64,000 nucleotides of DNA, taken from positions 1 to 64,000 of the forward strand of contig NZ_PTJA01000005.1 of NCBI RefSeq assembly GCF_002934545.1. Reading direction: 5' to 3'. Both the position numbers and the translations under genes were made by a program. Below, piece by piece: positions 18,799-27,607 of this stretch (positions are counted from its first letter, which is position 1; each line of letters begins with the position of its first letter). Source of the DNA: Lacrimispora xylanisolvens (GTDB taxonomy: Bacteria; Bacillota; Clostridia; Lachnospirales; Lachnospiraceae). Below the pieces are notes generated by a model. That model worked only from the letters and a program-made list of their open reading frames with translations. It did no database searches and was not told where the DNA came from.

Positions 18799-19042
18799 AA
18801 AATTATTAGCTGCTATTGTAGTGAGTTTAAACCTTGCAGCGCTTGGTTCAGAGGTTGTATATGCAGAACCTTCTACCCAGCAGCCGGCTGTTCCACCAGT
18901 GTTAAGTACATATGATACCCAGTCTTACAGTCCATTATCAGATATCATTGGCTGGAGATACAAATCAGTAGATGGCCATGTATACCGGCGTCAATACAAT
19001 TATTCCAAGGAAAAATGGATCGGTGATTGGGAAGCCTGCTAA
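18782..19042 (+). CDS. Small secreted peptide encoded at the end of the BlaR1-like gene
   Basis: An 86-residue precursor starting with TTG at 18782. The start is supported by GGAGG a few bases upstream and by the signal peptide it opens: LKKTGKKLLAAIVVSLNLAA with a probable cleavage after VVYA. The mature part of about 57 residues is Tyr/Trp-rich, GWRYKSVDGHVYRRQYNYSK, and ends in a lone Cys. Short peptides of the pattern GWRYK...G..Y.R.YNY...W are found as putative secreted peptides in Firmicutes (my recollection, function unknown). Coupling to the protease suggests it is sensed by, or restrains, the BlaR1-like sensor. Confidence 0.7.
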   Translation: MKKTGKKLLAAIVVSLNLAALGSEVVYAEPSTQQPAVPPVLSTYDTQSYSPLSDIIGWRYKSVDGHVYRRQYNYSKEKWIGDWEAC

Positions 19043-19047
19043 TGCTC

Positions 19048-19083
19048 AAAAAGCATCAAGAAACAGTCTTGATGCTTTTTCCT
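19048..19083. terminator. Bidirectional terminator between small peptide and second BlaI
   Basis: A perfect 14-bp stem AAAAAGCATCAAGA / TCTTGATGCTTTTT with A- and T-runs on both sides lies between convergent genes. Confidence 0.92.
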
Positions 19084-19103
19084 TTTATAAAAACCTTATC
19101 TGA

Positions 19104-19529
19104 TCAGCTAATATCCGATTCATTCTTTTCATTAAGCAGCTTCTTTCTCTCTGCCAATAACAGTTCCAGTTCTTCTATCACTTCCTGCTCGTTTTTTTCA
19201 TGTTTCAGTAAAGTAGCAACTAAATTAGGAATGGAAACCTTATCATTTTCCTGAAATTGCCCGATAAACCGCTGCACTGCCATCTCGTTTTTAGATAAAG
19301 CCGGCTTGTAACTGCGGGTTAAGACGGTACCGCTATAAACGATATCATCCACTTCAATGTATTTTTTATCCAACAGTTTTCGGATAACAGCCTGTACTGT
19401 GTTAATATTCAATGTTTCGTCGATTTTAGTAATCTCTGACGCAACCAATGGTCTGCTGCTTTCCCAAAGTATTGTCATTACATCCAATTCTCTCTTTGTT
19501 AATGATAGCTCCGTCTTTCTTCTGGGCAT
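19104..19529 (-). CDS. Second BlaI/MecI-family repressor
   Basis: A 141-residue paralogue of the repressor at 17226-17630, with the same blocks: LTKRELDVMTILWESSRPLV, NINTVQAVIRKLLDKKYIEV, DDIVYSGTVL and a C-terminal HEKNEQEVIEELELLL. It is transcribed divergently from the secreted-protein/ABC operon, with back-to-back TTGACA boxes at 19595-19600 (minus) and 19630-19635 (plus), so it is well placed to repress both. No protease is adjacent to it, so the single M56 protein may serve both repressors. Ribosome site AGGAGG lies 12 nt upstream, slightly far. Confidence 0.9.
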   Translation of the reverse strand: MPRRKTELSLTKRELDVMTILWESSRPLVASEITKIDETLNINTVQAVIRKLLDKKYIEVDDIVYSGTVLTRSYKPALSKNEMAVQRFIGQFQENDKVSIPNLVATLLKHEKNEQEVIEELELLLAERKKLLNEKNESDIS

Positions 19530-19629
19530 TTTAATTTATTACCTCCTGTTTGAAAAACCATATATATTTTAAAGATATACTTTTTTTTTTACTTTGTCAA
19601 TATTCCTGCACTTATTCTTACTTTATCAC

Positions 19630-19659
19630 TTGACAAATAATTTGTTTTTATGTTTTAAT
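19630..19659 (+). promoter_or_regulatory. Promoter of the secreted-protein/ABC operon
   Basis: The -35 TTGACA (19630-19635) and extended -10 TGtTTTAAT (core 19654-19659) are spaced 18 bp apart. Transcription would begin near 19666, inside the palindrome at 19662-19702, giving an unusually long leader of about 125 nt. Confidence 0.7.
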
Positions 19660-19661
19660 GG

Positions 19662-19702
19662 TATTGTAAAATAAATAATGAATCATTTTTTATTTTACAA
19701 TA
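19662..19702. repeat. 41-bp near-perfect palindrome at the transcription start
   Basis: The arms 19662-19681 (TATTGTAAAATAAATAATGA) and 19683-19702 match in 19 of 20 positions around a single central base. Sitting just after the -10 box it could be an operator for the BlaI-type repressors (the ends read TTGTA...TACAA) or, if transcribed, an AU-rich 5' stem-loop. It is directly followed by a G10 run at 19713-19722. Confidence 0.75.
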
Positions 19703-19712
19703 AAGCAAAGAA

Positions 19713-19722
19713 GGGGGGGGGG
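19713..19722 (+). repeat. Homopolymeric G10 tract in the 5' leader
   Basis: Ten consecutive G lie between the palindrome and the start codon at 19794, in an otherwise AT-rich leader. G-runs of this length are prone to slipped-strand length change and can alter leader structure; they are also a common site of sequencing error. Confidence 0.8.
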
Positions 19723-19793
19723 ATTCCTTTGTTTGTTTAAAGTTTTACACAAAGATACCAATCGTTTAACACAAATTATTTGGAGGGTGAACA

Positions 19794-20207
19794 ATGAAAA
19801 CAGCTAAAAAAGGTAAAATACTGGTGGCATTGACATGTGCATTCCTGATGACGGCATCAGGATCTGCATTAGCAGCGAATCATGGCTTTACGTTTAAGTT
19901 TACTGATCTAACTAACAAGACTACATCCAGCTATGCAAAGAGTGATAATTCTCAAGTCTGGTATCTCTCATTGGATAATAGCGGATCTAACAACATGTCT
20001 TCTGCCAATATCTTTGGCTGCAAAATGAATCGTACAAGCAATAACAACGTAGATATATACCATACGTTTTCTAATTACGTAAGTGGTTATGGAATTAGTT
20101 ACCAAAGTAAGGTATATAAAAACGATAATATGTACATGGGAGCAAAGAAAGATAGTGCCAGTACAAGTACTACGGCATTAACAATTTCCGGTAGATTTGC
20201 GCCGTAA
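19794..20207 (+). CDS. Secreted 137-residue protein of unknown function (DUF2712-like)
   Basis: First gene of the ABC operon. The signal peptide is clear: KTAKKGKILVALTCAFLMTA followed by SGSALAA, leaving a mature protein of about 110 residues rich in Ser, Asn, Thr and Tyr with a predicted beta character (FTFKFTDLTNKTTSSY, VWYLSLDNSG) and a single Cys. It resembles small secreted Gram-positive proteins annotated DUF2712, an impression that should be tested. Ribosome site GGAGGG lies 7 nt upstream. Followed by a hairpin without a T-run, so it is probably made in excess over the downstream lipoprotein and transporter, as expected of an exported effector or signal. Confidence 0.75.
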   Translation: MKTAKKGKILVALTCAFLMTASGSALAANHGFTFKFTDLTNKTTSSYAKSDNSQVWYLSLDNSGSNNMSSANIFGCKMNRTSNNNVDIYHTFSNYVSGYGISYQSKVYKNDNMYMGAKKDSASTSTTALTISGRFAP

Positions 20208-20256
20208 TACATACGAAATAGAATATCTGCAGGGAAAACCAGTGCTTTCAATATTT

Positions 20257-20288
20257 CAAGAAGCCGCCTACCATTGGGTGGCTTCTTG
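20257..20288 (+). terminator. Intercistronic hairpin after the secreted-protein gene
   Basis: The stem CAAGAAGCC / GGCTTCTTG carries an inner CC/GG but no T-run. It probably stabilises the upstream message or partially stops transcription, giving differential expression within the operon. Confidence 0.6.
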
Positions 20289-20323
20289 GTAGTGACGATT
20301 ATGTAAGATAAGAGAGGTTAATT

Positions 20324-21469
20324 ATGAAGAAAAAATTAAATACAATGGCAATATTATCGCTATTATTGCTTGTGACTGGCTGTTCACCAGTAACAAAACT
20401 GGCAGAAGAAAGCAATCAGCCATCCGATACCGTATCTGAGGATATCCAGAACAATAACACCGGTGGTATAAAACATATCAGCAAAAAATTATCCGATAAT
20501 TTTTATATAGATGCAGATATTGAGGAGCCTGCAGCTAAAGAATATGGGATTTATTCTGTGAAAAATAAAGTATTTGATAAAGCTGCCTTAGACCTGTTTT
20601 TATTAAAAGATGATAACGACCGTACATTTACGGAGAATCCCAACAGGCCTCAGACGTTAATTGTAGATACCGGAAGAGGCAGCAGCCTTCTGATGGGGGA
20701 CGGCAGTGTTAATTATCTGAAAAATAATGTAAGGGATTCAGAAATCCAATCATTGATTGAGAGTTATCTCCTAACCGGTGAAGTTAGCGAAGATACGAAA
20801 GAATTGGATTTCCAAAGCAAAGACGATGCAATTGCTTTGGGCATAAATAAGATCAAAGAGGTAGTGGATTGTCAGGCTGAGGCGGTAAGAGCCGTCGCAA
20901 TCAGTCATGATCGCTTAGAACAGCTCCAGGACAGTTTATCTAAAAACGATATCTATCAGGCAGAGTTAAAGAACGGATCCTCGAATAAAATAGAGGAATT
21001 ATCAGCTGCAGATGATTTGTACTACATCCAATATGCAATAAAGGTGGACGATTTGCCTCTGTATAATGCGATTCTGGAACCAGGCATATCCATGAATATT
21101 GATGCATTCTGGGACAATAAAGTTAATATCACAATTATGGCAGACCGTGATGGAATCCGCTATTTTAACTTCAACAACGTCTTTGACAGTTTTGATAAAA
21201 TCAAGGAGAAAAAAGCAATTATTACCGCCGAAGAAGCATTACAAAAGGTGGAAGAAAAATATAATAATATGATTCTGACGGACAAAACTACCATATCAAA
21301 AATATGGCTGGAGTATATTCCCGTACCGGTAAGCTGGAAAGATCCGTCTGTTATTGAACTGAGACCATACTGGTGCATTCAGCTGGATATTACAGACAAA
21401 GACGGGCAGATAAGCAATGCGGAAAGAATAAACGCAGTAACAGGGGGAAATCTTGCCAATGGAGAATAA
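20324..21469 (+). CDS. Lipoprotein of the secreted-protein/ABC module
   Basis: A 381-residue lipoprotein: MKKKLNTMAILSLLLLVTGC with lipobox LVTGC, Cys at residue 20. The remainder is an acidic, soluble extracytoplasmic protein with repeated alpha/beta-looking segments (KSKDDAIALGINKIKEVV; ITAEEALQKVEEKYNNMIL), the second resembling a PepSY-like helix with a following strand. I do not recognise the family. Its 3' end overlaps the start of the first ABC-2 permease gene, so it is translationally coupled to the transporter and may be its periplasmic-side partner, an immunity protein or a chaperone for the secreted protein (inference). Confidence 0.75.
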   Translation: MKKKLNTMAILSLLLLVTGCSPVTKLAEESNQPSDTVSEDIQNNNTGGIKHISKKLSDNFYIDADIEEPAAKEYGIYSVKNKVFDKAALDLFLLKDDNDRTFTENPNRPQTLIVDTGRGSSLLMGDGSVNYLKNNVRDSEIQSLIESYLLTGEVSEDTKELDFQSKDDAIALGINKIKEVVDCQAEAVRAVAISHDRLEQLQDSLSKNDIYQAELKNGSSNKIEELSAADDLYYIQYAIKVDDLPLYNAILEPGISMNIDAFWDNKVNITIMADRDGIRYFNFNNVFDSFDKIKEKKAIITAEEALQKVEEKYNNMILTDKTTISKIWLEYIPVPVSWKDPSVIELRPYWCIQLDITDKDGQISNAERINAVTGGNLANGE

Positions 21470-22271
21470 GCATAAATTATTCAGCATGGTTAGCCGGGGA
21501 ATTGTAACTGCAATAAAAGAAGGGTTTTTACCGGCTGCAGCAGGGGTTGTTTTATGCATTTTTCTGGATACCTGGAATCAGCTTCCATTTCTCTGGAATG
21601 GTCGTGCTGACGTAAATTATTATTGGTTTAATTCCTTTTCATTTGGTGGGTTTTATAGCGTTTATATCATTCCCATGCTGGCTTGTATTCCTTATGCAGC
21701 CAGTTTTTGCGAGGAATACCGTTCTAACATGATAACCATTCTGGTGTCTAAAATAAATATTAAAACGTACTGTATGTCAAAAGTCATTACAACAGCAGTA
21801 TCCGGCGGGCTATCATTAGCAGCCGGCGGAACTTTTTTTATTTTCCTTGCGTCAAGGTTCACAGTCCTGATAAACCAACAGACGTTGATAGAATTTCAGG
21901 GATTGCCATATTATGCCCTGATGAAGAACGGAAATGGTATTACATTTTTTGTAGTTGCTGTCTTTCTTCTATTCCTTTCCGGCGTATTGTGGTCAAGTGT
22001 TGCACTATTGGTATCGTCATATGTTTGTAACCGCTATATGATTTTTGTAACTCCGTTTATTTCATCATTTTTTCTGACGAGACTAAATGTGATTTTAAAT
22101 GTACCTGCTATTTTTCGTTTAGATCTGCTGCTTCGCGCAAGAAGCAGCTTTGGAACAGATATGGAGACAATTTTTATTACGACTCTTATGGTCCTTGTCC
22201 TTGTTATTGCTTCTGGATTTTTATTCTGCAAAAGAGCAAAGAGGTTGATTAAAAATGAACAATTTATCTAA
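21459..22271 (+). CDS. ABC-2-type membrane subunit 1
   Basis: A 270-residue membrane protein with about six hydrophobic segments (for example at 20-40, 65-85, 105-130, 160-185, 195-215, 235-255). It resembles ABC-2 permeases of peptide or antibiotic exporters, with a cytoplasmic EEYRSNMITILVSK stretch that would face the ATPase, and is cysteine-poor. The ATG at 21459 overlaps the lipoprotein gene; the frame could also open with TTG at 21453. It overlaps the next gene by 17 bp. Together with the gene at 22255 it would form a heterodimeric membrane domain. Confidence 0.8.
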   Translation: MENKHKLFSMVSRGIVTAIKEGFLPAAAGVVLCIFLDTWNQLPFLWNGRADVNYYWFNSFSFGGFYSVYIIPMLACIPYAASFCEEYRSNMITILVSKINIKTYCMSKVITTAVSGGLSLAAGGTFFIFLASRFTVLINQQTLIEFQGLPYYALMKNGNGITFFVVAVFLLFLSGVLWSSVALLVSSYVCNRYMIFVTPFISSFFLTRLNVILNVPAIFRLDLLLRARSSFGTDMETIFITTLMVLVLVIASGFLFCKRAKRLIKNEQFI

Positions 22272-23118
22272 AGGATTTCGAATATTTTGGATACAGCTAA
22301 AACGGGAAGGGCTTCAAATGAGAGTTTTAAGTTTATTTATTATTATTGGGATTTTTATTTACTCTTACCTGGAGCCTGTAACAGTTTTTTCAAATACAGT
22401 AAATATAGGTATTGCGCCCTGGGCATTTTCTCATTTAACCAATGATTATATATGCCAGATTGTATTCATGAGTGGTGCTGTATATTTATTTTGTACAGCA
22501 CCTTTTCAAGGTGAAAATTATTTCTATACCATATATCGTTCCGGCAGGATGTGGTGGCAGCTGGGTAATATTTTTTATATTATTTTTATGTCTTTTGCTT
22601 ATGTTGGATTTATTCTGTTTACAAGTATGGTAAGCCTGCTTCCACACATCTGTTTTTCCAATGACTGGGGGAAAATATGGGGCACTCTGGCACAGACAAA
22701 TGCAGCTGCGCAGTTTCAGATACCTTTTATCGTTGATCGTTATATTATAGGTGTCTTTTCTCCGGCGGAAGCAACCACCATAAGTTTTCTTCTGGAATTT
22801 GCCTGTGTGATATGGCTCGGATTAATTATTTATATTTTTAATTACATTACTCATAAACCTGTGGGTGTAATAATTGGAGCATTTTTTGTTCTTTTGGATG
22901 TAGTAATATCAAATTCATTTTCAGCTAAAACCTTTCTGATCTCTCCTGTAACACTGACTCAATTAAAAGCTCTATCCGGAGTTAATGTCCAATACGGTCT
23001 CACACTACGTTATGCTGCATTGTTTTTTGGTATATCACTAATTTGTCTGATTGGCATCTGCCTGACGCTTGGAACAGGAAAACGAAAGGTAGGGAGGAAG
23101 GGTAAAATCTATGGATAG
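22255..23118 (+). CDS. ABC-2-type membrane subunit 2
   Basis: A 287-residue membrane protein with about six hydrophobic helices and a segment GENYFYTIYRSGRMWWQLGNI that fits the coupling region of ABC-2 permeases. The first about 20 residues are cytoplasmic and basic (FRIFWIQLKREGLQM). Sequence is not closely similar to subunit 1, suggesting a heteromeric channel. It overlaps the ATPase gene by 8 bp, the last step of tight coupling along the operon. Confidence 0.8.
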   Translation: MNNLSKGFRIFWIQLKREGLQMRVLSLFIIIGIFIYSYLEPVTVFSNTVNIGIAPWAFSHLTNDYICQIVFMSGAVYLFCTAPFQGENYFYTIYRSGRMWWQLGNIFYIIFMSFAYVGFILFTSMVSLLPHICFSNDWGKIWGTLAQTNAAAQFQIPFIVDRYIIGVFSPAEATTISFLLEFACVIWLGLIIYIFNYITHKPVGVIIGAFFVLLDVVISNSFSAKTFLISPVTLTQLKALSGVNVQYGLTLRYAALFFGISLICLIGICLTLGTGKRKVGRKGKIYG

Positions 23119-23752
23119 ATTTATACAAGTTATTGATGTCTGTAAGACACTGGAAGGTCAGGAAATATTAAAAAATATTAATCTGGAATTTGATTCTTCT
23201 AAAATACATGGAATTATTGGCAGAAATGGTTCCGGAAAAACTGTATTGATAAAATGCATCTGCGGATTCATGCCAGTTTCTTCAGGATCCATATTCGTAG
23301 ATGAAAAGCGGATCGGTTACGATACCGAGTTCATTGAAAATACTGGATTCATAATTGAAAATCCAGGCTTTCTAAACAGATATTCCGGATTAAAGAACTT
23401 AAAATACCTGGCTTCTATCCGTAAGATTGCAGATGTTGACCGGCTACGTGAATGCATGAATATGGTTGGACTGGATCCGGATTCTAAAAAAACAGTTGGA
23501 AAATACTCACTGGGAATGCGTCAGCGACTTGGTATCGCCCAGGCGTTAATGGAATATCCGGATATTATTATATTAGACGAACCAATGAACGGACTGGATA
23601 ATTCCGGAGTCATGGAAATACGGAAAATTCTTCTTCAGTTAAAGGCTGAAGGCAAACTTATCATTATAATCAGCCATAATCGGGAAGATATCAATTCATT
23701 ATGTGATAAGGTATATGAGATGGATAAGGGCGAAATTAAGCAGGTCCTGTAA
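23111..23752 (+). CDS. ABC transporter ATPase
   Basis: A 213-residue nucleotide-binding subunit energising the two ABC-2 proteins. Walker A GRNGSGKT at about 38-45, a signature YSLGMRQRLGIAQAL at about 135-149, Walker B IIILDEPMNGLD at about 156-167 and the switch His in ISHN at about 191. The size and the SLGMRQRL form of the signature are those of bacteriocin, lantibiotic-immunity and bacitracin-type exporters (BcrA-like). Substrate is unknown; the secreted protein of the same operon, or an external antimicrobial, are the best guesses. Confidence 0.93.
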   Translation: MDRFIQVIDVCKTLEGQEILKNINLEFDSSKIHGIIGRNGSGKTVLIKCICGFMPVSSGSIFVDEKRIGYDTEFIENTGFIIENPGFLNRYSGLKNLKYLASIRKIADVDRLRECMNMVGLDPDSKKTVGKYSLGMRQRLGIAQALMEYPDIIILDEPMNGLDNSGVMEIRKILLQLKAEGKLIIIISHNREDINSLCDKVYEMDKGEIKQVL

Positions 23753-23803
23753 TAATTAGTTTATTTTAGATAATCGTCAGCAGTCTTTCTTGTATAAGCG
23801 CTC

Positions 23804-23837
23804 AATAAGACCGGTACCCGCAGATACCGGTCTTATT
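23804..23837. terminator. Bidirectional terminator after the ABC operon
   Basis: The stem AATAAGACCGGTA / TACCGGTCTTATT with an 8-nt loop and T-rich 3' side lies between convergent genes. Confidence 0.9.
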
Positions 23838-23857
23838 TTATTTATGACCAATCAGAT

Positions 23858-25147
23858 TTAAGTCGAGCTGGTTAAATTTCTCACAGACCGGTTCTTATAA
23901 CCAAGCACCGAAGATAAGGCTCCCAGGAGACCTGTGCATAAAAACATAACTGCCATTCCACTTCCAGCACCTTTTCCAACGATATTTTGTAAGAAAACTG
24001 CTGCGGTGTAATCAGAGGCCATAAATGGCTCAAATACATAATCCGCCAGATATCCCCCAAGAAGCAGGCCGATGGGTACTGTGGAATATTGAATTCCATT
24101 TCGGATTGCAAAGATTCTTCCCTGAATGTTTTCTGGAACAGTGCGGTACAGCAGTGCGTTTTGACCTGCCATGATAAATGGTATAGGTAAGCTTGCAAAG
24201 ATTCCGGCTGCAGACCACGCAAAAACATTCCTCCCTGCTCCCATGGTGAAATCTCCAAGTAAAAATGAAATTCCTGCTGAAAGATAAATCATCTTATAGG
24301 GGCTTTTTGTTTTTTTACCGGAAGCAACGATAATGCCTCCAATAATCCCTCCTGCTCCCATCATACTGTTTACCAGTCCAAAGACTCCTGCATTTCCTCC
24401 GCTTCTTGCCAAAATCATAGGATTAAGAATATTCTCATAGGTCAGTCTGGAGAAAAAGTTAATCAATGCAAGGCTGAGCATCAGATATAAAATACCTGGC
24501 TCTTTCTTTAAGAATTCTATATGCTCCCGATTTTTCCGTCCTGCATGTGTATGATGAGCTTTCGATCTTCCGGGGTTCTCCCTTGGCTTAACCAAAAACA
24601 GTGTAATCATACAAAACGTAAAGGTCAACAGATCAAGGGCAAGTACCAGCCGGACTCCAAAAAAGCCAACAAGTGTACCGGAAAGAACAGGTGCGGTAAC
24701 CATGATTAAATTAGAAGAAAATGAATTCAGACCGCTTGCCTTTTCATAATTCCCATCTGTAATCAACTGCCCGGTGACAACAGCTGCAGCCGGTGACTGA
24801 AATGCATTCATAAACCCGATTACTGCATTTACAACATAAATCTGCGTCAATGCCAGGCTGCCCCGAAACAAACTAAAAAGTATACTGATTGTACAAACAG
24901 CTGCTATAGTATCAGAAATAATTAAAATTTTTTTCTTCGATGACCGATCAATAAATGCCCCCCAAAATATACTGACTAATATGTAAGGCAGATAATTACA
25001 GAAAGACATAAACGATACTGCCATTGCTGAATTGGTCTGTTGATAAGACCAGAAGGTCAGAGCCAGGGACGTCATAGAACTGCCCAGTTGGGATACTGCC
25101 TGCCCCAGCCAAAATATTTTATAATCTGTATTTATTTTTGATTTCAT
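23858..25147 (-). CDS. MFS efflux transporter with attenuated expression
   Basis: A 429-residue major facilitator with about 12 hydrophobic helices, of the MFS_3 / enterobactin-exporter and macrolide-efflux (Mef-like) type. The opening NTDYKIFWLGQAVSQLGSSM and the motif-A region IFWGAFIDRSSKKKILIISD between helices 2 and 3 are typical. It probably pumps a hydrophobic drug or natural product; the substrate is inferred from family only. The start at 25147 follows AAGGAG. The gene is preceded by a promoter, a 29-codon leader peptide and competing hairpins (25159-25374), an arrangement like those that induce antibiotic-resistance genes by ribosome stalling. Confidence 0.88.
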   Translation of the reverse strand: MKSKINTDYKIFWLGQAVSQLGSSMTSLALTFWSYQQTNSAMAVSFMSFCNYLPYILVSIFWGAFIDRSSKKKILIISDTIAAVCTISILFSLFRGSLALTQIYVVNAVIGFMNAFQSPAAAVVTGQLITDGNYEKASGLNSFSSNLIMVTAPVLSGTLVGFFGVRLVLALDLLTFTFCMITLFLVKPRENPGRSKAHHTHAGRKNREHIEFLKKEPGILYLMLSLALINFFSRLTYENILNPMILARSGGNAGVFGLVNSMMGAGGIIGGIIVASGKKTKSPYKMIYLSAGISFLLGDFTMGAGRNVFAWSAAGIFASLPIPFIMAGQNALLYRTVPENIQGRIFAIRNGIQYSTVPIGLLLGGYLADYVFEPFMASDYTAAVFLQNIVGKGAGSGMAVMFLCTGLLGALSSVLGYKNRSVRNLTSST

Positions 25148-25158
25148 TGTATTCTCTC

Positions 25159-25264
25159 CTTATAAGTAAATTCCCTATAAGTACAAAATCCAATGAGGAC
25201 GAGTTAATGATTAAATGTTATTCCTCTGTACAAGTCTCGTCCATTCATCAGACCTTGTACAGAG
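25159..25264 (-). promoter_or_regulatory. Attenuator: alternative hairpins in the MFS leader
   Basis: Hairpin A pairs 25254-25264 with 25224-25234 (CTCTGTACAAG / CTTGTACAGAG, plus TCT/AGA inside) within the leader-peptide codons. Hairpin B pairs GGACGAG (25236-25242) with CTCGTCC (25197-25203); it shares bases with hairpin A, so only one can form fully. Hairpin C (CTTATA / TATAAG, 25176-25181 with 25159-25164) includes the first bases of the AAGGAG ribosome site of the pump. A ribosome stalled on the leader would break A and free B. Confidence 0.65.
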
Positions 25265-25300
25265 AAAAGTGCTCAAATCAATTGATTGATTTCCCATCAT
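25211..25300 (-). CDS. Leader peptide of the MFS pump (29 residues)
   Basis: An uninterrupted small frame on the transcript of the MFS gene: MMGNQSIDLSTFLCTRSD followed by EWTRLVQRNNI and TAA. The start has GTGAGG 8 nt upstream. It is unrelated in sequence to the ErmC leader but has the same location: after the promoter, before the resistance-type gene, with its codons lying in one arm of a strong hairpin. Role: sensing stalled translation. Too short for statistical support, so evidence is architecture only. Confidence 0.6.
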   Translation of the reverse strand: MMGNQSIDLSTFLCTRSDEWTRLVQRNNI

Positions 25301-25345
25301 TTTTAGTTCCTCACTTTCCTGTTTTCAGAAACTGGTACATTGCTT

Positions 25346-25374
25346 ATTGTAACATATGTTTTAATGCATGTGAA
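25346..25374 (-). promoter_or_regulatory. Promoter of the leader-MFS transcript
   Basis: On the minus strand TTCACA (25369-25374) and TACAAT (25346-25351) are spaced 17 bp apart, with a TGT extension before the -10. The transcript would have a leader of nearly 200 nt ahead of the pump. Confidence 0.65.
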
Positions 25375-25510
25375 GCATTAAACGATCCGAATACACTGCT
25401 GAGAATTGAAGAAGCAGATTCCACGATCCAGACAGATTTACCCTGGCACAATTTATATTTGCTATTTTATACATACATGGTATCTTTATAACACCTTCTG
25501 ACAGCAGTAG

Positions 25511-25552
25511 ACGCCCCCACCCTTACTAATCAAAAGGGCGGGGGCGTTCTTT
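25511..25552. terminator. GC-rich hairpin between MFS leader and collagen-like gene
   Basis: The stem ACGCCCCCaCCCTT / AAGGGcGGGGGCGT has its T-rich side (TTCTTT) on the plus strand. On the minus strand it lies 15 bp past the collagen-like stop and ahead of the MFS promoter, so it probably ends the collagen-like transcript. Confidence 0.7.
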
Positions 25553-25566
25553 AGAAATATTTAAAA

Positions 25567-27255
<1,689 letters not shown>

Positions 27256-27283
27256 AAAAAAATCCTCCCATTTCTATATTGCA

Positions 27284-27307
27284 AGGCGCATCAGTCTGAT
27301 AACGCCT
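27284..27307 (-). promoter_or_regulatory. 5' leader hairpin of collagen-like gene 1
   Basis: The inverted repeat AGGCGttATCAG / CTGATgcGCCT lies between promoter and ribosome site. A hairpin with the same AGGCGT stem base occurs at the same place before the second collagen-like gene, suggesting a conserved mRNA stabiliser. Confidence 0.5.
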
Positions 27308-27312
27308 ATTAG

Positions 27313-27343
27313 TAATATATGTTGTGACAAGAATTTTCGATAC
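27313..27343 (-). promoter_or_regulatory. Putative sporulation-type promoter, collagen-like gene 1
   Basis: On the minus strand GTATCGAAA (27335-27343) and CATATATTA (27313-27321) are 13 bp apart. The -10-like box fits CATANNNTA of mother-cell sigma factors E/K. The identical layout precedes the paralogue at 31896-31926. Confidence 0.5.
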
Positions 27344-27539
27344 TGAAGTTTTTCTTAGCTAATTACTGCAAAATATACTTTTGTAATTGTTTTAAAATAA
27401 CCACATTATCATCATATATATTTCATTTACCATTTTATAAGTGAGCTTAGAACCATATTCTATTCCATATACCTACTATTTAACATTTACTTTAATCCAC
27501 TTTTTCTTGTAAAAATAAATTACTAAACAAAAAATGAGA
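27344..27539. other. Intergenic gap between collagen-like gene 1 and MarR
   Basis: AT-rich region between divergent genes (the whole gap from 27256 to 27607 is 352 bp). Apart from the two promoter regions listed separately, no further structure or reading frame is seen here. Confidence 0.4.
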
Positions 27540-27568
27540 TTGACAAAGTAGAAGTCTACTTATATAAT
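27540..27568 (+). promoter_or_regulatory. MarR promoter with palindromic operator in the spacer
   Basis: TTGACA (27540-27545) and TATAAT (27563-27568) are separated by 17 bp. The spacer is filled by the perfect inverted repeat AAGTAGA-AG-TCTACTT (27546-27561). A related motif, TAGAAATCAACCTAT, follows at 27574-27588 and recurs at 28150-28163 before the MATE gene. Binding by the MarR protein here would block RNA polymerase directly. Confidence 0.8.
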
Positions 27569-27607
27569 AATAGATAGAAATCAACCTATTAGAAAGGAGT
27601 AAATAAG

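Noticed and set aside
25138-25491. 117-codon plus-strand frame upstream of the MFS gene
   Set aside because: It overlaps the MFS start, its promoter, leader peptide and hairpins on the minus strand. It lacks a ribosome site, and the structure on the other strand explains the region better.
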